This document shows, in pieces, positions 34,309 to 46,800 of a stretch of DNA of 64,000 nt (positions are counted from its first letter, which is position 1; every line of letters starts with the position of its first letter). The translations under genes and the position numbers were made by a program. This DNA comes from Limnephilus marmoratus. Taxonomy: Eukaryota > Arthropoda > Insecta > Trichoptera > Limnephilidae. The stretch lies in assembly GCA_917880885.1 (NCBI GenBank), contig OU862923.1, positions 22,914,770 to 22,978,769 on the forward strand, read 5' to 3'. The notes beneath the pieces were generated by a model. That model was not told the DNA's origin. It searched no databases and saw only the letters and a list, made by a program, of their open reading frames with translations.

Positions 34309-36012
34309 TTACGCTGCTGTGTTTGGCCGCAGCTGGTCTAGGATTATGTTATATGGCATCTGATAATCTACATTCCACCTGATTCCTAAAAAAAATATTA
34401 CAAATTACAAACATTATAATGTTATGTGTATAAACCATAGTTGAAGAGGGCCTTAATAGGCTGAAACCGTTTACAGTCAGAAATAAATTAAGTGGAACAA
34501 AATTTTAAATTGTTTTAATATAATATTATTGTGATAATAGTATGCAATTTAAGAATTCAATTTAAAATACCAGAATATGTACATATGTTGCTGTGTGGCT
34601 GCCTGGCTGCAGCTGGTTTAGGATTGTGATGGTCCATTGCAACCTATTGCTGATGGCTTAATGGCCTATGTTCCACTGAATCCTGAAAAAAGGATGAAAA
34701 GTGTTGGCATGACTAAGAACGTTGCATCTAGTACACCCCAGAGTAACTAACCATCACCGTTTCGCCGAGAGGCAGAGAGGATGGACCGCCAAACAACTCG
34801 GTCTTGAAACACACTCCTTGCTTCACGGTAGTGCCATGTCTTCCTCGGGCATCCCCGACCTCTTCTACCATTCACATTTGCGCCATATATTCTTCTTAAA
34901 CTCCTTACCTCGTTCATCGTTCATTCGCACTACACGCTATAATAATTATATATACTATACTATACCTATAATCTTACTCATAATATTACAATAAAAACAC
35001 ATAAATTTGTTTAAGACCACTTTTATTTTTATCATAATATTACACTTACAGCAGCCTTGCATTCTTTGCGGATCTCCACGTTTCTTACACAATCATACAT
35101 GGTTTTTACACACATTCTCAGGAATCTCATTTTTACAGCGTTCAGTCTACTTGCATCCTTCCTCTGCCAGTTCCATGCCTCTGCCAGGTACAGGTAATCT
35201 CCTCAGGGCAGGTACCAGCACTCCATTGTGGACTGCCAGCTTCGCTTCTTTGGAGTTGTTTGTTAGCGCCAACGGTGTTCAGTCCTCCATTAATGGAGTT
35301 ACCTGCATTTACCCATCTCCCGTAAACAAACTTCCCAGATGCACAAACTCATCCACCTACTATATTAAACACTGTTTTTCTACTCTCTCTTTCAAACACC
35401 ATCACTTTAGACTTACATTCATCATTATTATTATCATTAACTCATTCTTCATACATATTTGTTCATCCTAGACACGAGAGACTGTAGATCTTCCATACAA
35501 ATCAGCAAGGCATCATCAGCATACGACGGGCAACATACTTTCAGATTACTCAATTAGAGTAGATCGTGACAATACTGTTTAACCAACTCAGCCCAAAGTA
35601 GATTGTGATAATATTGTTGAAATGCATGTAATTAATTTCATTAAATATATAATAATAATTTAAATTACCAGTATTTTCCCAGATAATCTCACTATCAGCG
35701 TAAATCAAGCACTGCGAATTTGCCTGAATTTCCATTTCTATGTTGGAGGTAGTCGCCCTAAATTATATAGGTTTGAAGTAGAATTTGGTAGCAGGTGTGA
35801 CCACAGCCTCCTAAAGTATATACAATAAAGATTTATGAAACAGTTTTTAAATTATGTAATTAAGTACATACCTAGAATGTATTTCCAACATAATTGTTTA
35901 TACGCAGTTAAAAGTGAGAATAGATGTTTAGGTACTGGTTTGTCTTCTAAATTTCTATTATAATTAATAAATATTGCACTCGAAATTAAAATATTTAATA
36001 TTTTCACTCACG
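34309..36012 (-). CDS. Unidentified small gene candidate (at least three exons)
   Basis: I do not recognise the product. Three minus-strand blocks splice in phase. The first ends at 36012 with a strong donor (aac|gtgagt) and reads TLKENIQELPRQ in the phase needed. The second is 35669-35757 (TTSNIEMEIQANSQCLIYAD, then SEIIWENT). The last is 34309-34385 (IRWNVDYQMPYNIILDQL, then RPNTAA and a stop). Acceptors are ataatttag and tttttttag. No ATG occurs in that frame of the first block, so an upstream exon is needed; an acceptor at about 36050 (gcacaacag) is possible. The alternative frame starting at 36142 (MKNSYSAQ...) ends in phase 0 and would meet a stop in the second block. No known domain or signal is visible. 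Confidence 0.4.
34585..34685 (-). pseudogene. Degenerate duplicate of the last exon of the unidentified gene
   Basis: The block resembles 34309-34385: after an acceptor, IQWN matches IRWN, and the ILNQLQP segment matches ILDQLRP. It contains an insertion and a stop (TAA) after IGH. It lies 200 bp upstream of the intact exon on the minus strand. Confidence 0.5.
34722..35545 (-). pseudogene. RTE-type retrotransposon fragment with YADD motif (family 2)
   Basis: Read on the minus strand, about 35530 to 35460 gives CPSYADDALLICMEDLQSLV, containing the catalytic YADD. Then come YVDEFVHLGSLFTGDGK and EAWNWQRK-type pieces, a MRFLRMCVK-like piece with IRKECKAA, and the 3' part shared with 58640 to 58970. 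Frame breaks are numerous. Confidence 0.7.
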
Positions 36013-36519
36013 TTTGACGTGGAAGCTCTTGAATATTTTCTTTCAATGTTCTGTTGTGCAAACAGACCACAAATATTACATTTTTTCGTCACTTGAGCTG
36101 CGCATTGTATTTCCGATGTTATTTGAGCACTGTACGAATTTTTCATTGTCTGAGAACTGACGCGTCTCAAGTCTATTGCCTCAATTCAGCATGCATTCAT
36201 CCATGCATCATTATGAGGGTTCAAATGCAAACGAACAACAACTGACAACATAAATAAACCAATTTGGTTCGCGATATAAAATCCTCGTGACAGGTGACAG
36301 GTGACAGCTGATAATGTGTGTTGTTTGCAGTGATGCCAACTGTAATATTGATGAAAATAGAGATCGTGTATTGCGAAAAATTTGGTCCCTGGTCTCGGTA
36401 CGGGAATCGGGCTGAAAAAAGATGTCGTGTCATACCCCCATTAGAAAATGAAGCATTTGGAACTCCATAGATATTTACGTTTAGAAATGTTGCAAGAGCA
36501 AGAATAAATAAAATCTGTA

Positions 36520-37260
36520 TTATGGTACTTCCACATCAACGCCAACCTTCCAAACTTCCAACCATGAACTTGGAGTTGGAAGATTGGCCGATCGTGTAGT
36601 ATCTGCGGCCAACCTTCCAACTCCGAACTCAAACATGGCGGACGCTGAACAGCTGATTCAGTGTTGCATCTTTTCATTTGTTGCAATTATTACGGATAAG
36701 TATATATGTCGGCGGCTGATCGTAAAATCAGGCAGATCATGATGCGCCTAGCTACTTCGTGAAGTGCCTGGCGGCAGATCGTGAAGTGCCTGGCGGCAGA
36801 TCGTGAAGTGCCTGGCGGCAGATCGTGAAGTGCCTGGCGGCAGATCGTGAAGTGCCTCAGGCGCATCATAATCGGCCTGATTTTATGATTTGCCTGCGAC
36901 ATATACACGACATGTTTTCAAACAATTGTTATACCACTCTCCCGTAAAAATATTGTCATTTTAATGGTACGCGGCACCGTGTCTTGATCGCCTGCCGTTC
37001 GCAGACTGATGTGTGGACGGCTGATTCGTGTGAGTTAGCCGTCACGATCGCCTTGCAGGCAATCTCGGGCCGACTCGAACTCCAACCTTCCAATTCGAAC
37101 TTCCAACGAACGAACTACCCCTCCACACAATCGTCCAAACGTTTGAAACTGGAAGTTGGTCGCCGTGGGGCCGTACCATGGGAATCGCACCACTCTTCGC
37201 TACAAACGGCCAGTCCAAGGTTTGTTTTTAACAAGGTTGAATTATCGAGGTTCTAGCGGT
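36520..37260. repeat. Repeat block rich in caaccttcca-type units
   Basis: Repeated ccaaccttccaa-type units and their inverses surround the minisatellite palindrome below. Similar wording (aggccaacttcc) occurs in family C repeats at 43230 and 50910, suggesting a related element. Confidence 0.4.
36706..36905. repeat. 22 bp minisatellite inside an imperfect palindrome
   Basis: The unit gtgaagtgcctggcggcaga-tc repeats four times at 36759-36846, with a partial fifth. The flanks mirror each other: gatcgtaaaatcaggcagatcatgatgcgcc on the left and ggcgcatcataatcggcctgattttatgatt on the right (each given here as a fragment of the match). Confidence 0.8.
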
Positions 37261-37850
37261 GATTGGTTAGAAAGTCGTGACGTAGCTTGAAGTCCATTTT
37301 CCACTGGGAATTTGAATTTACTACAATGCAAGTGGCGTCAAGCTATTCTGAATGCATTTACAATGATTTATTTGTAATACTTTGGTAATATTACAATAAT
37401 TATAATTTATTAAAAGTGGTGTTCGAAATAAAATCCAGAAACATTTGTATTGTTAATAATGCATTGACGATGCAGAATCGAGGTTATTGATGCCTTGTAT
37501 GAATTTCATTTGAAGATTTTCAAATTTAAAGTCTCACTTAGGATGTTGCCTAACAGAATTTGAAGAATTCATCAAATTTTACCTTCTTGCCGTCAAGCCG
37601 CTTGATCGTGTTGAAGTCGAAAGCACATGATTGTCTATGGAACCCTTGGCTGAGGGAAAAATTCCGAAAAATGGGAAACGTGACAGCCGTGAGCCGTGAA
37701 CATCGAGCATATGTTGACATTTCAATTCTTTGACAGATGAACAAAATCTCTAGATCTCAAGTAGGGCATTTGATAATATTATGTGCCACGTTATTACAAT
37801 AGGTATCTTGATATAAATCTATACTGATAGTTTAAATTAACAACGCCAAA

Positions 37851-40800
37851 ATGAATGTGAGTAAACCATTATTTTAAAACAGTCATACAGAATCTTTGTT
37901 TATTATTATTACATTGAATATTTTGTGCTCCAATACAAATGTTATTGTTAACATTCAGAAAACTTTATTAGGAATGTTAAAAGCTAGATTGCAACTGTAC
38001 TTTCATTGCAGGAAGCTGATATTCCAATTGACATTCACACCGGAAAATTACTGGACTGGCTAGTCAGTAGGCGACATGTCAAAAAAGACTGGCAGAAGAA
38101 CATATTACCCATCAGGGAAAAGATCAACAATGCCATCCAAGACATGCCAATACACGATGGCATCACAAAACTGTTGACAGGGAGTCATATAAACTACTTC
38201 CACTGTATAAAGATTATTGACATTTTGAAGGAGACTGAGGCAGACTCGAAGAATCTGTTTGGGCGGTATGGTTCACAGCGGATGAAGGATTGGCAGGAGA
38301 TCTCTTATCTGTATGAGAAAGACAATGTTTACCTCGGGGAGGCAGCACAACTGTTGGTTCGGAATGTGAATTATGAAGTACCAAGTTTGAAGAAACAAAT
38401 AGCCAAATTCGAACAGTTACAATCTGTGAGTATGAAAATCTTTATTATAGGTATTACAGAAACCGATCATAACCCCGCTCCATCAGGGGCTTCATCGAAG
38501 TCAGAATTAGGTTAGCTTCTCAGAAGCAGGGCATACTGTGTAGGGCCTGCAGATATTTTACTAGTACACAAGTACTATTTGTGTGAAAATTGCAAGTGCA
38601 CCCTGAAATACCTGAAAAAACCCTTGACTACGGAAACAGGCGGTCCTTTTGATGGGTGAAATGCAGATCCTGCCAATGTCTGGGAATTTAATAAAAAGGC
38701 ACTTTCTAGATGAGAAAAGTGTGGAGAAGTTGAATAAAAAAAAATTAAGGTGCGCTCGGCAAAATTGAGGGAGATACAGCTGTTGAAAGTATAAATAAAA
38801 TTTCACTTCGTGAACCGATACTACGCCATTTTGTCACTGTTATGTTGGTATCCCAGACCTGATACAAACAAAGCTAGATACGACTTCGTGGGATAAATAA
38901 TAACAAGCCCGCTACACAAACCCTGCGTAGCCAAACAAACCATTCAAAAACGTAGGCTGTTTTTTAAAGTAAAGATAACATACACAAGCCCGCTACACAA
39001 ACCCTGCGTAGCCAAACAAACCATTCAAAAACGTAGGCTATTTTTTAAAGTAAAGATAGCATACTCAAGCCCGCAAGAAAAATTTCATAATTACGCGTCT
39101 CGTCATGTATCCCCACGAAGTCAGCTACAATCGTATCTAGCTGTTGTTTGCATCAGGTCAGGGATACCAACATATCAGTGACAAAATGGCGGGCGAGTTG
39201 TCGTAGTAGTATGCTTTGTAGTATATATAGCTTTAGTAGTATTGTTTACATCGTATTCATGGAACAATTTTTTATAATTTTTTCTATTGCTTTCTGCACT
39301 TTTTTTCACCTTCCACATTAAAGTGCCCAACTTAAAACACGGTAAAAACATGGTTTTCGGCAAAAAACAAACATTGGCAGGATCTGCATTCCTCCCCCTT
39401 TGATATATTCCCCTATCTTGTAAAACTTGCAATCTTTAGAGCACAGGCGTCAGGTGGGAATGCTGTCCTTGTTCTACTGGTATTTCAATGAAAGATATCG
39501 AGGAACTAGCTTTATTGATCCCTTCGGCACCGGTGTACAGTTGGGAAGCACACCAAATATTTGTATCTATAAAGCAAACGCAATCTTTGTATATTCAGAG
39601 TTTACATTTATCAAGTGAGAAAGGATCATTTCTACAGCTCATTCTTGAATTCCACAGCTTGGCTGTGGAATGATTTACCGGCTTCTATGTTTCCTCCCTC
39701 CTCTAACCCTCACGTCTTCCTCTCCTCAAATAGGCCCTCTACACACACATACAAAGAATACAGGCCCCAAGGGAAATTATTTTCCTGTGTAATATATAGA
39801 AGAAATATATTTCGTATGAAATGTATGTGTAATATAGAGAAGAAAGTATATTTTTATACGGAATATAGATGTAGATGTAATGTAAAAATAACATCAAATT
39901 ATACTTGAAATGAGTAGGAATAAACTCGATTTACAACCAGTTATTTGTGCCGTTTTCTATTCTTATTAAATGATTGCTTGCATTAAATTTCATCCAAAAT
40001 TATTTTAGCTGAAACTGACCACAAAAACTGAATTAATTTTGGTTCTAAATTGTCCTAGTATATTTTTGTTAATTTTAACATAATCAAGTAAACCGAAAGA
40101 TGTTAATGCATTCTACTTTTCATATAAAAAAAAACAAGCTTTCGGGAGCCCTCAATTATGGGGAATCAGAGGGAAAGCCTTCCAAAATAGCCACCATACA
40201 TTTGGATGACTGATAACCAATCATTTTATGAAGTTGCAGACACCTTATTTATATAATTACGCTTTATGTGAACCTAAATTCGTGGTAATTCCAAAGTATT
40301 TTTTTAATTACAAAAAAATAGCATAAAATCAAGGTTACCTGTTTTACTACACACCTGTAAAAAATTTAATTTTCATTTTTTTTGGGAAAAGTTAGGTTTA
40401 CATAGAAGAAACGGAAAAAATTCGGTTTAGGGACGGCGTTCCTAGATAAAAAATTATTATTTTTTTATACTAATTATGGGCCGGAAAATCCGAATCTGAA
40501 AGAATTAGTTGTCGGCAAGCAATATTAACTGAATTACACAACTTTAAAATTTTCTATAAACACAAAGAAAAACAGAAAAAGAAGCCATTATTGACATTCC
40601 AAGTCATAGAAAAACAAGAAAGATGTTACACTACATAAAATTAAGTGTTGCCAACGCTAGGTTTGTGTAACATGGTTTGTGATGGAAAAGAAAGTGCCCC
40701 CTTCGTAGCGCCTACTCGCGTCACTGCAAAAAAACATCCCAGTTTTCAAATAGTTTAGCGGCTACGCTAGGTTTATGTAACATGGTTTGTGATACAAAAG

Positions 40801-43800
40801 TGAGTAAAATTTATAAAAAATAATTACTTAAATTAGTTATTGATATTTTTGCTTAATGGCAACACTTAATTTTATATGGTGTAACATCTTTCTTGTTTTT
40901 CTATGACTTCTTATGTCAGCGCATTAAAAATGACGTTTTTCCTTAGTGTTTATAGAAAATTTTAAAGTCGTGTAACTCAGTTAATATTGCTTGCCGGCAA
41001 CTAATTCTTTCAGATTCGGATTTTCCAGCCCATAGTTAGTATAAAAATAACTAGTTTTATTATCTAGGAACGCCGCCCCTAAACCGAACTTTAGCCGAAG
41101 AAACACATGTTCTTAAATTAAATTCAAAATCCTATTGATTTGAGATGAAAACTGTGGCCTCCAGAATGCACACAAATAGTTACGTCTGATGGTGACATTC
41201 AATGGGTAGCAGCCAAAGACGTTACATACTTTAGACGCAGGGTAGAAATCTCAAAGTGGGAAGCCAAAGGGAAGACAATTGCACTGGTCTCGATTTCTAG
41301 TACTTTAGTACTAAACTGTCATTCGTCAAGTAAGGTCATGTCTTACCAGTAGGAAAATAGCATTTAAAAAGCGCCAAAATACCCTCCTGTATGATGAGAA
41401 AATGTTTCCATTACACGGCAAACATTAGTAAAAGTGAAGAAATAACATATGTACACACAAATTACTTATTATTATCGATTAAGTATATTTTTATACGGAA
41501 TATAGATGTAGATGTAATGTAAAAATAACATCAAATTATACTTGAAATGAGTAGGAATAAACTCGATTTACAACCAGTTATTTGTGCCGTTTTCTATTCT
41601 TATTAAATGATTGCTTGCATTAAATTTCATCCAAAATTATTTTAGCTGAAACTGACCACAAAAACTGAATTAATTTTGGTTCTAAATTGTCCTAGTATAT
41701 TTTTGTTAATTTTAACATAATCAAGTAAACCGAAAGATGTTAATGCATTCTACTTTTCATATAAAAAAAAACAAGCTTTCGGGAGCCCTCAATTATGGGG
41801 AATCAGAGGGAAAGCCTTCCAAAATAGCCACCATACATTTGGATGACTGATAACCAATCATTTTATGAAGTTGCAGACACCTTATTTATATAATTACGCT
41901 TTATGTGAACCTAAATTCGTGGTAATTCCAAAGTATTTTTTTAATTACAAAAAAATAGCATAAAATCAAGGTTACCTGTTTTACTACACACCTGTAAAAA
42001 ATTTAATTTTCATTTTTTTTGGGAAAAGTTAGGTTTACATAGAAGAAACGGAAAAAATTCGGTTTAGGGACGGCGTTCCTAGATAAAAAATTATTATTTT
42101 TTTATACTAATTATGGGCCGGAAAATCCGAATCTGAAAGAATTAGTTGTCGGCAAGCAATATTAACTGAATTACACAACTTTAAAATTTTCTATAAACAC
42201 AAAGAAAAACAGAAAAAGAAGCCATTATTGACATTCCAAGTCATAGAAAAACAAGAAAGATGTTACACTACATAAAATTAAGTGTTGCCAACGCTAGGTT
42301 TGTGTAACATGGTTTGTGATGGAAAAGAAAGTGCCCCCTTCGTAGCGCCTACTCGCGTCACTGCAAAAAAACATCCCAGTTTTCAAATAGTTTAGCGGCT
42401 ACGCTAGGTTTATGTAACATGGTTTGTGATACAAAAGTGAGTAAAATTTATAAAAAATAATTACTTAAATTAGTTATTGATATTTTTGCTTAATGGCAAC
42501 ACTTAATTTTATATGGTGTAACATCTTTCTTGTTTTTCTATGACTTCTTATGTCAGCGCATTAAAAATGACGTTTTTCCTTAGTGTTTATAGAAAATTTT
42601 AAAGTCGTGTAACTCAGTTAATATTGCTTGCCGGCAACTAATTCTTTCAGATTCGGATTTTCCAGCCCATAGTTAGTATAAAAATAACTAGTTTTATTAT
42701 CTAGGAACGCCGCCCCTAAACCGAACTTTAGCCGAAGAAACACATGTTCTTAAATTAAATTCAAAATCCTATTGATTTGAGATGAAAACTGTGGCCTCCA
42801 GAATGCACACAAATAGTTACGTCTGATGGTGACATTCAATGGGTAGCAGCCAAAGACGTTACATACTTTAGACGCAGGGTAGAAATCTCAAAGTGGGAAG
42901 CCAAAGGGAAGACAATTGCACTGGTCTCGATTTCTAGTACTTTAGTACTAAACTGTCATTCGTCAAGTAAGGTCATGTCTTACCAGTAGGAAAATAGCAT
43001 TTAAAAAGCGCCAAAATACCCTCCTGTATGATGAGAAAATGTTTCCATTACACGGCAAACATTAGTAAAAGTGAAGAAATAACATATGTACACACAAATT
43101 ACTTATTATTATCGATTATTATAAGCAATACAATTCATTTTCATGTTCCCCGTCCGACAATTTTGTACGTCATTAGAGAAAAAAACACACTTTCTTTGAT
43201 TGTCTTATGGTACGGCCACACTGAGGCCAACTTCCAATTTCAAACTTTTGGACGATTGCGTAGAAGGGTAGTTCATGCGTCGGAAGATTGAGTTGGAAGT
43301 TTGACTTTAGTGTAGAAGTAGCATAACTTTTTAAAACATGAATAACTTTTGAATTAAGAAATGACTGAAAACCGATGAAAACAAAAGAGTGTTGCTTACT
43401 TGCCACATTATTTTGCGAGCATGTGAGACTATGGCGAGTCTATTTTATAACGTCATTGGTAGTAGCTGGTAATTTTCATATTTTCCCAAGAAATGCTTCA
43501 AAAAATTCACAATATTTTCATAAATAGATGTATAAAATGACCTCAAAGTTTCAATAAATTATAAGCATTTCTTCCATGCCAAAAAAATTCATGAAAATCA
43601 TAAAAAAAAACTACTCTTACATATATTTCCCCCATTAAATTATGGAAGCTCGGAGGGAATGGGTTAATATTTTTTCAGTTTAATTTTTCCTGCTTGTTTG
43701 TTTTTATTTTATGTATGTATTGTTATTTACTTTTTTGTTATTTGTCTAATTTCTTTTTGTTATTTCGAAATATGAAATGTACCCATTTCATTGCATTACC

Positions 43801-46800
43801 CCTGTGCGTATATTCTGGAATAAACTAATATTATTATTATTTGCTACTGACAGATTCATTACGTAATAAAATAGACTAGTTTCAGTGACAGCTCATATGT
43901 AAAAAGACTGAAGATACTAGAATGATGACATCACATATGACCTCTCGCTGGGACTAGTATGTAATGAGTAAGTGTATGCAATGCTTGTCAGTGATTTAAT
44001 CTTATCCTAACAGTATGTGATTGAGATTTTCGTTTTGAATTAAATTTTATCTGACTAATTTAATCTCAAATTGTTGTAGGAGTGTGACAAGAAGATCTCC
44101 GAGTATTCCAAAAGGGAGGCAGCTTCCCGAGCGGAGTTCAATGCTTTCTGCAAACAGATTGGGATTTCGGGAGACAAACTTAAAACAGAACTCGTTCAGA
44201 AGCTCAACGAATTGCCTGAAATTTATGAAAAGGTCTGTATAAAGTGAATTAATATTGCTGTCCAATTATGTTTTTGCTTATGTAGCATGAAGAACGAATC
44301 AACTGTTAATATGTGTTCTGTTTTTAAATAATAATTAATTCCGTCAATAAATTTTTTTTTCCACGGCGGGATTTGAACCCGCGTCCCTTGGATTGCTAGT
44401 CTTACCCCGTCAGAAGCCGTCAATGTATGAGACAATGTATGAATGTGAATGAAGCAAGGAGTGTATGCCATGACCGAGTTGTTTGGCTCTCCATCCTTGG
44501 GGAAACAGCGTGATGGTTAGTTATTTCGTTATTTCTTATAAAGAAGCAATCATTTTTTTCAAATATCTATTAAATGGTTTTATTAGTTAACATTGGCAGA
44601 GGGAATAACTGGTCATTTATTACTCTCATTTCAGATAGGAAATAAGATATCGGCTCTGAAGCCTGCCATAGCCCTGTACGCCTCCTTCACCCGTTGCATT
44701 GTGAGCGCGGAGCAGGCACAAGTGTGTGTGCCGCTGGTGAAGTTCATCGCCGACAATGGCAACACCACGCTCTACGAATGGAGCTACGGGGAGGCCCCCC
44801 TGAGCGTGCAGCCTGATGCCATCATGATTCAGTTGGATGTTGAGGATGAAGGAAACGGAGAGGTAGGTTTCGTCCCTTCACAGTATGAGTTTTTTGTTTT
44901 AGATAAAAACAATAGTTTTCGCAGTGTACTTGTACATTAAAATTTATGAAATTTTTTTTTTTTTTTTTTTTATATTTCGTAAACTGTTTATTTTGAGAAA
45001 AACGTTAATTATGTCATAATAATATTTTGTCAAATTTAGACAGAGTACAAAATACAAATTACATTTGAATTTAAAACACATAAACTTCCTTGTTCTTCAT
45101 GAAATAATGTAATTAAAGCCCAGGGTGAAATGCAGATCCGGGCACAGTTTGGAAATTTAATAAAAAGGCACTTTCTAGATGAGAAAAGTGTGGAGAAGCT
45201 GAATAAAAAAAAAATTAAGGCGCGCTCGGCAAAATTGAGGGAGATACAGCCGTTTAAAGTATAAATAAAATTTCACTTCGTGAACCGATACTACGACACC
45301 TCGCCCGCCATTTTGTCACTGTTATGTTGGTATCCCAGACCTACAAACAAGAGCCAGATACGATTGTAGCCGACTTCGTGGGATAAATAATAAGGCGCGT
45401 AGGTACTGGAATGGAGACAAACCATTCAAATCCTGGGATGTTTTTAAAAATAAAGATAATATACACAAGCCCGCTACACAAACCCTGCGTAGCTAAACAA
45501 ACCATTCAAAAACGTAGGCTGTTTTTTAAAGTAAAGATAACATACACAAGCCCGCTACACAAACCCTATTACGCGCCTTATCCATGTATCCCACGAAGTC
45601 CGCTACAATCGTATCTTGCTCATCCTTGTATCAGGGATACCAATATATCAGTGACAAAATGGCCGCCGGGTTGTCATAGTGTCGGTCCGCGAAGTGAAAT
45701 TTTACTCTACGTAATTGAAAATTAATTACTTATTCAAATTTTTTTTTTATTGCTTTCCACACTTTTTTCACCTTCCAGATTAAAGTTCTCAACTTAAAAC
45801 GCGGTGAAAACATGGTTTTTTCCCAAAAACAAGCTGTGCCCGGATCTGCATTCCTCCCAAAGCCCAAAATGTTTATAAAAGCCACTTTTTTCTTGATATA
45901 CATAATATTAACCACTGGACCCATAAGCTTGTTTACGCGACAATGTAACAGCTGGTCTCTTTCGACCCATTCGCACCACAGAGACAGGGATGGGTTCATA
46001 TGTCCGTCACTTTCACACCCACGGATTCCTACCCACCCCTCGTACCTTGTACCCGGAACTTCCTTTCCAAGACCCTATCTTAAGGTTTTCAACTAGCCAT
46101 AATAACCACTCCTAATGATGTCAATGAATTTTGTCACTATTTGAAATATGTAACACCATACTAGGGTAAAACTTGAATTTTAAGAATGTACAACCAAATG
46201 CTCTTAAGATTTCTCTCTTTCTTTATCAATGATTGTGTGTTTGTATTTTTTAGATTGATTTTGGAGATGGCGGTGGTGACGAAGGAGCCATAGACTTTGG
46301 AAATCTGGAGGAAGCCATTGACTTTGGTGCAGAAGAACCCCAAGCTGAAGACATTGACTGGGGCGGCATTGATGGCTTGGACGAGGTCAAGGCAAGTTCC
46401 ATTTATCCAGATAAAAATATACGCAACAATTGCTTGAATTATTAGTATGAATTTAACTCAAACACTGCAATGCATACAATATGATGTGCAAATATCGGCC
46501 AAGAGACACCACATATACATGTTCTTTGTCATTTCATGAAAAAATAATTAATAAAAAGTTCTCAAAGTTTCACAATTATTTTTAAAATTGCGATCCGAAA
46601 CTTTGATTTCATAAAGGTCTACATTTTACTTCTTTTGTGGTTAACTTTTGAACTGTTAAATATAAAGCGTGGTGTTTTCTCCTTCCAACAACACCTTTTA
46701 TATCATTTCTCACCACAATAGTAAGGGAGACACAATGATTTCTATGAGAACCGAATTATAACATTTAGTTTATATTAAGATGCAATCCAACTCTTGTAAT

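Larger units (their letters stand above)
39844..43117. repeat. 1,637 bp tandem duplication, two copies
   Basis: Unit 1 is 39844-41480 and unit 2 is 41481-43117, joined directly at atcgatt/aagtata. I saw no difference between the copies on reading. Each unit holds a MITE with inverted arms (40419-41092 and 42056-42729; ends ttcggtttagggacggcgtt and the reverse) and the start of a family C repeat, which continues past unit 2 only. The duplication lies wholly in CDK5RAP3 intron 2. Confidence 0.9.

Noticed and set aside
34985..35471. A 154-residue plus-strand frame at 35007
   Set aside because: It lies antisense to the RTE family 2 reverse transcriptase with the YADD motif.
36010..36142. Start MKNSYSAQ... 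as exon 1 of the unidentified gene
   Set aside because: Its phase at the donor leads to an early stop in the next exon, whereas another frame of the same block splices cleanly; I kept it only as an alternative.
36759..36857. CRISPR-like array
   Set aside because: The units are directly tandem without spacers, and the genome is eukaryotic.
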